From Roseateles noduli (GTDB lineage: Bacteria; Pseudomonadota; Gammaproteobacteria; Burkholderiales; Burkholderiaceae_C), in the NCBI GenBank assembly GCA_002205125.1, contig NIOE01000006.1, positions 248,001-312,000 of the forward strand: 64,000 nt of DNA, read 5' to 3'. The notes below the pieces were generated by a model, which had not been told where the DNA came from, searched no databases, and was given only the letters and a program-made list of their open reading frames with translations. The first letter of the stretch is position 1. Each line of letters begins with the position of its first letter. The position numbers were made by a program, and so were the translations under genes. This document shows positions 36,906 through 46,883 of the stretch, piece after piece.

Positions 36906-36950
36906 GTGGTCGGCGGCATTGGCCGCGCTTCCCAGCGCGGCGACTTCGAA

Positions 36951-37969
36951 CTATTCCTGGATCAACGCCAACGCTTCCATGCACACCCGGAAGTGATCCG
37001 GGCCCAGGTCCGGCTCGATCGCGATGTCACGCAGCTTCAGGCCGTAGGGCAGGCCTTCTTCCTCGGCGCGCTGCACCCAGGCCGTCAGGCGAGAGACGCG
37101 GAGCTCGAAGGGCAGGCCGCGCGTGGCCGCGAGGTCCAGCCATTGCTCGCTGGCGCGGCTGCCCAGGCGCTCACGCACGAGCAGCGCCGCGCCGCCTCCG
37201 CCGCTGCCCGACGGCGGTTGCGGTTGCGCCAGCGCGAGCGCCGATTTCTTCCACAGGATCTGGCGCGGCGAATCGCCGTGCCGGTACGGCCGCAGTCCCG
37301 GGTCGTCGCCCAGGCCGGGCTGGCCCTGGCCTTGCGGCAGGCCTTCCTCGACCGCGGCGGCGGGCGGCGCGTCGAGCTCCGGCGTCGGATAGACCCAGGC
37401 CTGCGCCGCCGGGCGCCAGTAGCTCCAGGTCACGAACAGGCCGAAGGGGAAGTGCGACTCGATGCGCAGGCGCGGCAGCGCATGCCGGCCGCGGGTCGGG
37501 AAGGTCACCTGCAGGTGCAGTTGCGCGTGGCCTTGCGCGGGAACGTCCGCGTAGGCCGTGTCCGTCGCCTTGGCGTCCGGCAGCCGCAGGCCGACGCCGA
37601 AACGCGCCGCGCCCGGGTTGTGGAGCCGGATGTCCAGCGCAAGCGGCTGGCCGGCGTGGCTCGCGGGCGGCGTCTTCAGGTCCAGCTTCAGGCCGCGCAG
37701 GTTGGCGTGCGTCGCGTTCATCGACGCCATGCCCGCACCCGCCAGCACGAAGGTCAGCAGGTAGCCCAGGCTCAGCTGGTCGTTGATCGAGGCGAGCAGC
37801 AGCACCAGCAGCGTCGCGACGAAGGCGGCGCCCGGCCGGCTCGGGATGATGTACAGGTTGCGCTGCGTCAGCGCGGTCGTGTCGCTCGGAGGATGGCGAC
37901 CCTGCCACCACGCGTCCCAGCGGCGCTGCCACGGCCAGCGGATCGCCGGCAGCTTCAGCGGGGGGAGCT

Positions 37970-37973
<4 letters not shown>
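36951..37973 (-). CDS. DUF58-domain protein
   Basis: A 340-residue protein with two membrane helices near the N-terminus (AAFVATLLVLLLASINDQLS and the next segment), followed by a DUF58 / von Willebrand A-like domain. The DUF58 signature is visible as RPYRHGDSPRQILWKKSA. The GTG start at 37973 overlaps the moxR stop as GTGA, so the two are translationally coupled. MoxR-DUF58-transglutaminase cassettes are thought to act in envelope assembly with MoxR as chaperone-like ATPase. Confidence 0.92.
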
Positions 37974-38923
<950 letters not shown>

Positions 38924-38969
38924 CGGCGCACGATATCTCAGAATCGCTTCGCTCCGCCGGAGCGCCGTG

Positions 38970-39057
38970 CATGCCCCGACCGCTCGCTGAACGTGTCCCG
39001 ACCGTGCCCTGAACGTGTCCCGACAGTGCCTTGAACGTGTCCCGACAGTGCCTTGAA
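38970..39057. repeat. Four tandem 22-bp repeats in a divergent promoter region
   Basis: Four consecutive 22-bp copies: two are identical (39014-39035 and 39036-39057), the third (38992-39013) differs at two positions, and the fourth (38970-38991) is more diverged. The core is CGTGTCCCGACAGTGCCTTG. The array fills most of the 162-bp gap between moxR and the HDAC-family gene. Confidence 0.92.
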
Positions 39058-39085
39058 CGTGCCCTCGACCGCGCCCGCCCCGACC

Positions 39086-40039
39086 ATGAGCACCGCCTTC
39101 ATCAGCCACCCCGACTGCCACCGCCACGACATGGGCGCCGGTCATCCGGAATGCCCGCAGCGCCTGGGGGCGATCGAGGACTGGCTGATCGCGCACGGCG
39201 TCGATGTCGCGCTCGACCGCCATGAAGCGCCGCGCGCCGAGCTCAAGGCGCTGGAGCGCGCGCACTCCGCCCGTTACGTCGCCGAGTTGAAGGCGGAACT
39301 GGAGGGTCTGGAGCAGCAGGCGGAGCAGGGCGTGCCCAATCCGATGAAGGCGCTGGACCCCGACACCTGCGCCAACGCGTTCACCTGGTCCGCGGCGCTG
39401 CGCGCGGCGGGCGCGGCGGTGGCGGCGACGGACCTGGTCGTCGACGGCCGCGCCGAGAACGCCTTCTGCGCGGTCCGCCCGCCCGGCCACCACGCGACGC
39501 GCGACCAGGCGATGGGTTTCTGCTTCTTCAACAACGTGGCCGTCGCGGCCCGGCATGCGCTGGACGTGCGCGGCCTGGACCGCGTGGCGGTCATCGACTT
39601 CGACGTCCATCACGGCAACGGCACCGAGGACATCCTGGCCGGCGACGACCGGGTGCTGATGGTCAGCATCTTCCAGGACCCGCTGTACCCGTACTCCGGC
39701 AGCGAGCCCAAGGGCGCGAACATGCTCAACGTGCCGGTGCCGCCGTACACGCGCGGCGCCGAGGTGCGCGAGATGATCGAGTCGCTGTGGATGCCGGCGC
39801 TGGAGCGCTTCAAGCCGCAGATGATCTTCGTGTCGGCCGGTTTCGACGCGCACCGCGACGACGAGCTGGCGCAGCTCGGCCTGGTCGAGGCGGACTACGA
39901 ATGGATCACGCTGCGCATCATGGACGTGGCCCGCCGCCACGCGAAGGGCCGCATCGTGTCCTGCCTGGAAGGCGGTTACGACCTGGGCGCGCTGGCGCGC
40001 AGCGTCGGCGTGCACCTGCGGACGCTGGCCGGCATCTGA
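39086..40039 (+). CDS. Histone deacetylase / acetylpolyamine amidohydrolase family protein
   Basis: A 317-residue zinc-dependent deacylase. Motifs: GAGHPECPQRL near the N-terminus, RPPGHHATRD (tandem catalytic His), zinc ligands in DFDVHHGNGT, SAGFDAHRDDEL, and the C-terminal CLEGGYDL. The ATG at 39086 was preferred to a TTG 11 codons upstream that lies inside the tandem repeat. Substrate is unknown; acetylpolyamines or small acetyl-amides are plausible for bacterial class II HDAC relatives. Confidence 0.93.
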   Translation: MSTAFISHPDCHRHDMGAGHPECPQRLGAIEDWLIAHGVDVALDRHEAPRAELKALERAHSARYVAELKAELEGLEQQAEQGVPNPMKALDPDTCANAFTWSAALRAAGAAVAATDLVVDGRAENAFCAVRPPGHHATRDQAMGFCFFNNVAVAARHALDVRGLDRVAVIDFDVHHGNGTEDILAGDDRVLMVSIFQDPLYPYSGSEPKGANMLNVPVPPYTRGAEVREMIESLWMPALERFKPQMIFVSAGFDAHRDDELAQLGLVEADYEWITLRIMDVARRHAKGRIVSCLEGGYDLGALARSVGVHLRTLAGI

Positions 40040-40180
40040 GCGGCGGCCTCCGAGGTCGCCGGAGCCGGATTCAAGGCTGACCTCGGGGCGGCGCGACAAT
40101 CGCGCCCGCAACCGTCGGCGGACCGGGGCGCACACAGTCGGTCCCACGACTGAGCGACCCGGCCAGGACCGGCCCCCGAA

Positions 40181-41557
40181 TTGCATTCCTTCTTGAGTTC
40201 CATCTTGGGCAACACCACTCCCCTGAACCACACCCTGAGCCTGCGCGAACTGGAATCGCTGCTCACGATGCTCGCCCGCCCACAGGCGCTGATCGAAGTC
40301 GGCCTGGTGCTGGCGTGTCTGGCACTGTCCTGGCTGATCGTCTTCCGCATCAGCAAGCACGTGACGGCGGCGCCGGGACATCACTCGGTGCTGCTGGGGC
40401 ACCGCGTGTTCGACGGCGTCCTGTTCCCGGTCATCGCGCTGCTGCTGGCGCTGGGCGCGCGGCGCGTCATGCCGCTGCTGGGCGAGCCGGTCGCGCTGTT
40501 CCGCGTCGTCATCCCGGTGCTGCTGTCGCTGGTCGTGATCCGGCTGGTGGCGCGCGTGCTGCGGGCCACGATGCCCGATTCCCTCGGCATCAAGCTGCTG
40601 GAGCGCAGCGTCTCGTGGGTGGCGTGGCTGGGCTCGATCCTGTGGATCGTCGGGGTGCTGCCGATCCTGATCGAAGAGTTGCAAGACGCGGATCTGACCT
40701 TCCTCCCGAAGAACGGAAAGGCGTACATCACGGTCTATGACGTTCTCCTCGGCGTGCTGCAGGTCGGTGCGGTGCTGCTGGTCGTGCTGTGGCTGTCGTC
40801 GATCATCGAATCGCGTCTGCTGCGCGGCAAGTCAGTCCTCGATCTGTCGATGCGCAAGATCGCAGTGAACCTGACGCGCACGGCGCTGCTCGTCATCGGC
40901 GCGATGGTGGCGCTGAACACGCTGGGCCTGAACCTGAGCGCGCTGTCGTGGCTGGGCGGCGCGGTCGGCGTGGGTCTGGGCTTCGGCCTGCAGAAGATCG
41001 CGGCGAACTACGTCTCCGGTTTCATGATCCTGGCCGAGCGCTCGCTGCGCATCGGCGACATGGTGAAGGTCGACAACTTCGAAGGCCGGATCAGCGACAT
41101 CAAGACGCGCTACACGGTGATCCGCGCGCTCAACGGCCGCGAGGCGATCGTGCCCAACGAATCGCTGATCACGACGCGGGTGGAGAACCTCTCGCTCGCG
41201 GATCCGCAGGTCAACGTGTCGACGGTGGTGCAGGTGGCCTACGGCACCGACCTGGACGCGCTGTTCCCGCAGCTCATCGAGGAAGTGAAGCGCGTCCCGC
41301 GCGTGCTGTCCGAGCCGTCGCCGTCGGTGTCGCTGAGCAACTTCGCCGCCGACGGGTTGGAGCTGACGATCGGGTTCTGGATCTCCGATCCGCACAACGG
41401 GCAGGGCGGGGTGAGGTCGGAGGTGAACCTGGCGATCCTGCGCTTGCTGAATCGGTTGGAGATCGATATTCCGTTCCCGCAGCGGGTCGTGCGGACGGTC
41501 GCCGAAGCGCCGGTCGCTGAAGCACCGATCGGGCCGGTCGTTCCCACGGAGAAGTGA
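40181..41557 (+). CDS. MscS-family mechanosensitive ion channel
   Basis: A 458-residue inner-membrane channel. Five or more hydrophobic helices precede the MscS pore helix (LGGAVGVGLGFGLQKIAANY), followed by the beta domain (GDMVKVDNFEGRISDIKTRY, VPNESLITTRVENLS) and a C-terminal alpha/beta part. It releases osmolytes on hypo-osmotic shock, and may be gated by other signals given its longer N-terminus. The start is a TTG at 40181 with AGGA about 14 bases upstream. An ATG at 40268 is an alternative that would still keep the membrane helices. Confidence 0.9.
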   Translation: MHSFLSSILGNTTPLNHTLSLRELESLLTMLARPQALIEVGLVLACLALSWLIVFRISKHVTAAPGHHSVLLGHRVFDGVLFPVIALLLALGARRVMPLLGEPVALFRVVIPVLLSLVVIRLVARVLRATMPDSLGIKLLERSVSWVAWLGSILWIVGVLPILIEELQDADLTFLPKNGKAYITVYDVLLGVLQVGAVLLVVLWLSSIIESRLLRGKSVLDLSMRKIAVNLTRTALLVIGAMVALNTLGLNLSALSWLGGAVGVGLGFGLQKIAANYVSGFMILAERSLRIGDMVKVDNFEGRISDIKTRYTVIRALNGREAIVPNESLITTRVENLSLADPQVNVSTVVQVAYGTDLDALFPQLIEEVKRVPRVLSEPSPSVSLSNFAADGLELTIGFWISDPHNGQGGVRSEVNLAILRLLNRLEIDIPFPQRVVRTVAEAPVAEAPIGPVVPTEK

Positions 41558-41576
41558 CCGTCTTCGTCGGGGAGGG

Positions 41577-42728
41577 CTACGCCGCGGTGAAGCGGATCAC
41601 CCGATGCGAGGCCGGTTTCTCACGGAGGCGGAGCGTGGCGATTCCCTCCGGCGCGGTCTGCCATCGCGCGCGACCGAGCGTCGCGAGGTCGTCGTAGCCG
41701 CCCAGCCGCTCGAAGCGTTCGAACACGAACGGAAGACCTTCGCCCGAGTTCGGCGTGCCTTCGTCGCAGAGGTGCAGATGCAGGTGAGGGCCGGTGGAGT
41801 CGCCGGTGAATCCCAGCTCGCCCAGCACCTGACCCTTGCGCACGCGGTCGCCGGCTCGAACGGTCAGGCTCCCCGGGCGCAGGTGCTCGTAGAGGACGTG
41901 ACCACGGCCTGCCAGCGCGAGGATGACGTGGTTGCCCGGCGCGTCGATCAACGGATGACGGCGGTTGGCGGCGATCGAGGGCGCCTCGGCCATGTCGTTG
42001 CGCGCGGCGCTCACGATGCCGTCCGCGACGGCCAGCACCGGCGCGCCGTAGCCGAAGTGGTTGGTAGGGCGATCAGAATCGCCTCGCGCGATGCGGCCAT
42101 CCGCGTCCACCTGGACAAAGTCGATCGCGTGCCGGCCGGGGATCGTCCGGCGGTCCCCTTGCTGGAAGCCGACGCGTCGATGGCCCCGTTCCCAGGCCGG
42201 ATCGTGGATCGCGACCCAGAGGCCGTCGCGAAGCGGCGGACCGAAGACCGTTGCGCCCTGCGTTGGGACGAGGTGCATCTCGCCCTCGGTCTCGCGGTCC
42301 GCGTCCCACGCGACGACGGGCCTCAGCCGGATCGGCAGAGGCCGCCCCGGGCGGGAACGCAGCTCCACATGGATGAGGATCCGGTCGTCATCGATGCGCG
42401 CGAGGCGCCGCTTCAAGGCGGCTTCGTCGAACACCGCGAAGGCGTCGCCACGATCGGCGTCGACCAGTCGCAAGGCCGCCGGCGAAACCGCGCCGACGGG
42501 GCAGGCGAGATGGATCTCGCCGACGAGCTCGTCCAAGCCCTCCACGCGCACAGGACCGCCCGGCGCGATCAGCCGCGGACGGGTCCGTGGCGCGGCGGGA
42601 GCAGCTTCCATCGCCGTCGCCGTCGCCGTCGCCTTCGCGAATGCCGGCGGCGCGGCGAGCATCGCCAGGGCGGCGCCCGTGAAGGTCCGGCGTGGAAGGC
42701 GCGCCAAGCCGTCGATGTGATCGCTCAT
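41577..42728 (-). CDS. M23-family metallopeptidase with Tat-type signal
   Basis: A 383-residue LytM-type endopeptidase. The N-terminus LPRRTFTGAALAMLA has a twin-arginine motif and hydrophobic core ending AFA. After a beta-rich region of about 190 residues comes the M23 domain with RHAIDFVQVD, NHVILALAGRGHVLYEHL and the GPHLHLHLC zinc motif. It probably cleaves peptidoglycan cross-links or acts as an envelope protease. The ATG at 42728 was chosen because it starts the signal sequence; the frame opens 22 codons earlier without support. It is convergent with the MscS gene (19-bp gap) and divergent from the AraC regulator. Confidence 0.9.
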   Translation of the reverse strand: MSDHIDGLARLPRRTFTGAALAMLAAPPAFAKATATATAMEAAPAAPRTRPRLIAPGGPVRVEGLDELVGEIHLACPVGAVSPAALRLVDADRGDAFAVFDEAALKRRLARIDDDRILIHVELRSRPGRPLPIRLRPVVAWDADRETEGEMHLVPTQGATVFGPPLRDGLWVAIHDPAWERGHRRVGFQQGDRRTIPGRHAIDFVQVDADGRIARGDSDRPTNHFGYGAPVLAVADGIVSAARNDMAEAPSIAANRRHPLIDAPGNHVILALAGRGHVLYEHLRPGSLTVRAGDRVRKGQVLGELGFTGDSTGPHLHLHLCDEGTPNSGEGLPFVFERFERLGGYDDLATLGRARWQTAPEGIATLRLREKPASHRVIRFTAA

Positions 42729-42829
42729 GTCCGCAGTGATACGCGCGATCGTGTCGCGACACGAAGTGCCGGAAGGCACGCGTCGCTGGAGCAAGTTCGG
42801 TCAGGACACGCGTCCCTGCCTTTGCGAAG

Positions 42830-43732
42830 ATGTTCCGCATGGACAGCACGACGACGCCTCCCACCGCCGACCGTTTCTGCGATCGCTTCTCCGACGTGGT
42901 CGCGTGGATCGAGCAGCAGCTCGACCAGCCGCTGACGCTGGAGCAGGTCGCGGCGCGGGCCGGTCTGTCGCCGTATCACTTCTCGCGGCTGTTCACCGCG
43001 CGCATGGGCCGCAGCGTCATGGCGCATGTGCGGGGCCGGCGGTTGGTGCGCGGCGCCCGACGGCTTTGTCACGAACCCGATCTCCAACTCGTCGACCTGG
43101 CGTTCGACTGCGGCTTCGAGTCGCAGGAGGCCTTCACCCGCGCTTTCAAGCGCGTGTTCGGCGTCTCGCCGGGTCGGTTCCGCGACGGCTTTGCCGTTGA
43201 ACCCCTTGAAGGCCAATTCCCCATGACCCTCCCGATCGCCCAGGACACCGCCGTCGTCCGACTGCCGGAGCTCTCGAAGATGCCAGCGTTCCGCGTTGCA
43301 GGCCCCATGCGCCGCTTCGACGAGACCAACAAGGCAGAGATCCCTCAGTTGTGGTCGGCGCTGATCGGCCGGCTGCCGTTCGAGGGTCAGGTCGGAAGTT
43401 GGGCGACCTACGGGGTCGTCTCCGATGTCGACCGCGAGGAGGGCGGCTTCCAGTACATGGCGGGCGTCGGCGTCGAGCCGGGCTGCGTGCCCCCGCCGGG
43501 CTTCTCGACGATGGAGATTCCGGCGGCGACCTACGCGGTGTTTCGCATCACGCTGAATGGCACCGCGCTGCACCCGCAGGTCAAGCAGGCGATGGCGATG
43601 ATCTGGGGCGAGCTGCTCCCGGCTTCAGGCCTGAAGGTCGTCGATGGCCCCGATTTCGAGCTCTACGACGGCCGCTTCGATCCGCAGACGCCGGGATCGG
43701 TCATCGACTTTCACGTGCCCGTCGAGGCCTGA
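42830..43732 (+). CDS. AraC-family regulator with GyrI-like effector domain
   Basis: A 300-residue regulator. Residues about 20-120 contain two helix-turn-helix motifs (LEQVAARAGLSPYHFSRLF and VDLAFDCGFESQEAFTRAFKR). Residues about 130-300 form a GyrI/BmrR-like small-molecule-binding domain (YMAGVGVEPG, FELYDGRFDP). This architecture is found in SoxS/Rob-type sensors of drugs or organic cations. Start may be 42830 or the ATG at 42839. It is divergent from the M23 gene across about 100 bp. The target genes are unknown. Confidence 0.92.
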   Translation: MFRMDSTTTPPTADRFCDRFSDVVAWIEQQLDQPLTLEQVAARAGLSPYHFSRLFTARMGRSVMAHVRGRRLVRGARRLCHEPDLQLVDLAFDCGFESQEAFTRAFKRVFGVSPGRFRDGFAVEPLEGQFPMTLPIAQDTAVVRLPELSKMPAFRVAGPMRRFDETNKAEIPQLWSALIGRLPFEGQVGSWATYGVVSDVDREEGGFQYMAGVGVEPGCVPPPGFSTMEIPAATYAVFRITLNGTALHPQVKQAMAMIWGELLPASGLKVVDGPDFELYDGRFDPQTPGSVIDFHVPVEA

Positions 43733-43776
43733 GGGACCCGAGAATCCCGGTTGACGAGACATCGACCATGCAATGA

Positions 43777-43802
43777 AAAAGACCACCCGAGGGTGGTCTT
43801 GT
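43777..43802. terminator. Bidirectional terminator between araC-type gene and fumarase
   Basis: A 10-bp stem (AAGACCACCC / GGGTGGTCTT), with A and T flanks, between two convergent genes. Confidence 0.8.
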
Positions 43803-43844
43803 CGTTTGTGATCGCGACGCTGGCGACCGCGCGGGAGAGGGCGT

Positions 43845-45383
43845 TCAGCCCGCCGCCACCGGGATCTTGATCGGCTTGCCGGCGGCGATGCGCTGCTGCC
43901 ACTCGGCCGGGCCGGTGATGTGGGCGCTGGTGCCGCCGGCGTCGACCGCCACCGTCACCGGCATGTCGACCACGTCGAACTCGTAGATCGCTTCCATGCC
44001 CAGGTCCTCGAAGCCGACGACCGTCGCGTGCTTGATCGCCTTGGACACGAGGTAGGCCGAGCCGCCCACCGCCATCAGGTAGGCCGACTTGTGGTTCTTG
44101 ATCGACTCGATCGCGACCGGGCCGCGCTCGGCCTTGCCGATCATCGCGATCAGGCCGGTCTTCTCCAGCATCATGTCGGTGAACTTGTCCATCCGCGTCG
44201 CGGTCGTCGGACCGGCCGGTCCCACGACTTCATCGCGCACCGGATCGACCGGGCCGACGTAGTAGATGACGCGGTTGGTGAAGTCCACCGGCAGCGGCTC
44301 GCCCTTGGCCAGCATGTCCTGGATGCGCTTGTGCGCGGCGTCGCGGCCCGTGAGCATCTTGCCGTTGAGCAGCAGCGTGTCGCCCGGCTTCCAGCTGGCG
44401 ACTTCGTCCTTGGTCAGCGTGTTCAGGTCGACGCGCTTGCTCTTGTTGTAGTCCGGCGCCCATTGGACGTCAGGCCACAGGTCCAGGCTGGGCGGCGTCA
44501 GGTAGCTCGGGCCCGAGCCGTCGAGCACGAAGTGCGCGTGGCGGGTGGCGGCGCAGTTCGGGATCATCGCGATCGGCTTGGAGGCCGCGTGCGTCGGGTA
44601 GGTCTTGATCTTGACGTCCAGCACGGTCGTGAGGCCGCCCAGGCCCTGGGCGCCGATGCCCAGCGCGTTGACCTTCTCGTACAGCTCGATGCGCAACTCC
44701 TCGAGCTTGTTCTGCGGGCCGCGCTCCAGCAGCTCGTACATGTCGATGTCGTCCATCAGGGCTTCCTTGGCCAGCAGCGCGGCCTTCTCGGCCGTGCCGC
44801 CGACGCCGATGCCCAGCATGCCCGGCGGGCACCAGCCCGCGCCCATGGTCGGGACGGTCTTGAGCACCCAGTCGACGATGTTCTCGCTCGGGTTGAGCAT
44901 GTAGACCTTGCTCTTGTTCTCCGAGCCGCCGCCCTTGGCCGCGACGATCACGTCGACGGTGTTGCCGGGCACGACGTCCATGAAGATCACCGCGGGCGTG
45001 TTGTCCTTGGTGTTCTTGCGCTCGAAGATCGGATCGCTGAGCACGGAGGCGCGCAGCTTGTTGTCGGGGTGGTTGTAGGCCTGACGGACGCCTTCGTTGA
45101 CGGCGTCCTGGATGGAGCCGGGGAAGTCGCCCCAGCGCACGTCCATGCCGATCTTCAGGAACACGTTGACGATGCCGGTGTCCTGGCAGATCGGACGGCG
45201 GCCTTCGGCGCACATCTTCGAGTTGGTCAGGATCTGGGCGATCGCGTCCTTCGCGGCCACGCTCTGCTCGCGCTCGTAGGCGCGCGCCAGATGCTGGATG
45301 TAGTCGGCCGGGTGGTAGTAGCTGATGTACTGCAGCGCGGCGGCGACGCTTTCGACGAGGTCGGCGTAGCGGATGGTGGTCAT
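43845..45383 (-). CDS. fumA: Class I fumarate hydratase (iron-sulfur)
   Basis: About 512 residues, normal for single-chain class I fumarases of the TCA cycle (fumarate + water to malate). Three [4Fe-4S]-ligand cysteines are evident, in RRPICQDTG, GAGWCPPGML and IPNCAATRHAHF. The C-terminal beta domain has VGPAGPTTATRMD and MIGKAERGP. The ATG at 45383 was preferred; a GTG seven codons upstream is possible, and neither has a good ribosome-binding site. It is transcribed alone, followed by a shared terminator. Confidence 0.95.
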   Translation of the reverse strand: MTTIRYADLVESVAAALQYISYYHPADYIQHLARAYEREQSVAAKDAIAQILTNSKMCAEGRRPICQDTGIVNVFLKIGMDVRWGDFPGSIQDAVNEGVRQAYNHPDNKLRASVLSDPIFERKNTKDNTPAVIFMDVVPGNTVDVIVAAKGGGSENKSKVYMLNPSENIVDWVLKTVPTMGAGWCPPGMLGIGVGGTAEKAALLAKEALMDDIDMYELLERGPQNKLEELRIELYEKVNALGIGAQGLGGLTTVLDVKIKTYPTHAASKPIAMIPNCAATRHAHFVLDGSGPSYLTPPSLDLWPDVQWAPDYNKSKRVDLNTLTKDEVASWKPGDTLLLNGKMLTGRDAAHKRIQDMLAKGEPLPVDFTNRVIYYVGPVDPVRDEVVGPAGPTTATRMDKFTDMMLEKTGLIAMIGKAERGPVAIESIKNHKSAYLMAVGGSAYLVSKAIKHATVVGFEDLGMEAIYEFDVVDMPVTVAVDAGGTSAHITGPAEWQQRIAAGKPIKIPVAAG

Positions 45384-45580
45384 GGTCGTGGACAGGCTGG
45401 TCACGGGAGACCGCGATTATCCGTTACTCGATGAAATCCCCGGCGCCGTGGGCGCCGGCGGGACGCGGTGCGCACGGTTGTGCGAAGGGGCCGCGCCGTT
45501 CGGGCGTCCGCACCGCTCCCGGCTACGATGTCGCCCGCCGCGAGAGATGGGTCGACGTACTGGACGTTGATCATCGCCAA

Positions 45581-45660
45581 GCGGCCACGATCACCACAAC
45601 AACCGATCCCGCCCGAGCGGGGTCAGAGGGAGTTCCCTTGAAGACATCCATCGCGGCCGC
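45581..45660 (+). repeat. Leader repeat, copy 1
   Basis: An 80-bp segment nearly identical to 46233-46312 (about four differences in the non-coding part). It covers a small GC hairpin (CCCGC ccga GCGGG), the GAGGGAG ribosome-binding site and the first codons. It is the signature of a tandem gene duplication. Confidence 0.9.
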
Positions 45661-46198
45661 GCTGGCCGCGTTTACCTTTGCCGTGCCCGCAGCGCATGCC
45701 GAGTTCAGCCTCCAGGCCGACGTCGGCGGCAGCAAGTTCTCGAAGTCGCTGTGCCAAGGCGCCGATCCCTGCGACCGGCGCGGCGGGTTCGACCGCCTGC
45801 TGGCGGGTTACCACTTCGACAGCGGGCTCGGTATCGAGATCGGCCGCGTGGACTACGGCACCGTCTATGTCGCGTCCGACAACTGGATGTGGGGCGTGCT
45901 CAAGAGCACTGCGGTCACCGCCGGCGTGTCGTACCGTCGACCGGTGTGGCGCACGCTCGGCGTGGTGGCCCGCGGCGGCGTGTCTTGGCAGAAGGCGGAG
46001 CTCATGAACCCCGCCTTCGGCCAGTTCTCGCGCACCTCCGCACAGCCCTACGCGGGGCTTGGGCTGACCGTGGCCATCAAGCCGTACTGGGGTGTCGAAC
46101 TCGGCGCCGATGTGAGCCGCGCCAGGCAGTTCGACCTCTACGTCGACGACAAACGCACCCTGAGCGCCTGGTACTTCGGGACGCGCGTCAACTTCTGA
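45638..46198 (+). CDS. Outer-membrane beta-barrel protein, copy 1
   Basis: A 186-residue exported protein. Residues 1-21 are a signal peptide ending AHA. The mature part starts EFSLQADVGGSKFS and shows alternating polar and aromatic strands, ending TRVNF as outer-membrane barrels do (OmpA N-domain or OprF-like, about eight strands). A Cys pair (CQGADPC) may form a disulphide loop. The start is TTG at 45638, directly after a strong GAGGGAG; no in-frame ATG gives the signal peptide. It is the tandem paralogue of the next gene. Function is unknown. Confidence 0.85.
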   Translation: MKTSIAAALAAFTFAVPAAHAEFSLQADVGGSKFSKSLCQGADPCDRRGGFDRLLAGYHFDSGLGIEIGRVDYGTVYVASDNWMWGVLKSTAVTAGVSYRRPVWRTLGVVARGGVSWQKAELMNPAFGQFSRTSAQPYAGLGLTVAIKPYWGVELGADVSRARQFDLYVDDKRTLSAWYFGTRVNF

Positions 46199-46232
46199 AG
46201 TTGGCGCCAGGAGGCGCCCGTCGCCGCGAGAG

Positions 46233-46312
46233 GCGGCCACGATCACCACAACAAGCGATCCCGCCCGGGCGGGGTCAGAGGGAGCTCCCTTGAAGACATC
46301 CATCGCGGCCGT
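46233..46312 (+). repeat. Leader repeat, copy 2
   Basis: The second copy of the 80-bp leader described at 45581-45660, with the same hairpin, ribosome-binding site and TTG start. Confidence 0.9.
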
Positions 46313-46844
46313 GCTGGCCGCCTCCGCCTTTGCCATGCCCGCGGCGCATGCCGAGTTCAGCGTCCAGGCCGACGTCGGCGCGAGCCGCTTCTCGAAGGAC
46401 TTCTGCGACAACTTCGAGGCCTGCGATCGCGGCGGCGCGTTCAAGCGCCTGATGGCCGGTTATCACTTCGACAACGGTCTGGGCCTCGAGCTCGGCTACG
46501 TGGACTACGGCAGCGTCCATGCCGACAGCAACGCCCTGTTGTGGGGATCGTTGAAGAGCCGCGCGATCACCGCCGGCGTGTCCTACCGGCGCGCCGTGTG
46601 GCGCGGGCTCGGCGTCGTCGTGCGCGGCGGGATGGCGCGGCAGAAGGTCGAACTCGAACATCCGCTGTACGGCGCCAGCTCGCGCACCCACGCCCAGCCC
46701 TACCTGGGCGCCGGATTGACGCTGGCCTTGAAGCCGTACTGGCAGTTGGAGCTGGGCGCCGATGTCACGCGCGGGGATCACATGTACGCGGACAAGGAAC
46801 GCACCCTCAGCGCCTGGTACCTCGGAACGCGCTTCAGCTTCTGA
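46290..46844 (+). CDS. Outer-membrane beta-barrel protein, copy 2
   Basis: A 184-residue paralogue of the preceding gene, with nearly the same signal peptide (ending AHA) and closely similar mature sequence (EFSVQADVGASRFSKDF, AGYHFDNGLGLELGYVDYG), ending TRFSF. The Cys pair is changed to CDNFEAC. The start is again a TTG behind GAGGGAG. The two genes lie 91 bp apart. The surface-loop regions differ most, as expected for duplicated outer-membrane proteins diverging in exposed loops. Confidence 0.85.
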   Translation: MKTSIAAVLAASAFAMPAAHAEFSVQADVGASRFSKDFCDNFEACDRGGAFKRLMAGYHFDNGLGLELGYVDYGSVHADSNALLWGSLKSRAITAGVSYRRAVWRGLGVVVRGGMARQKVELEHPLYGASSRTHAQPYLGAGLTLALKPYWQLELGADVTRGDHMYADKERTLSAWYLGTRFSF

Positions 46845-46883
46845 CAGCGGCGCTCGCGCGCCTGCCGATCAGCTTGCCGAGGC

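Noticed and set aside
38970..39057. Possible CRISPR array
   Set aside because: Head-to-tail repeats without spacers, and no cas genes; the same applies to 52379-52479.
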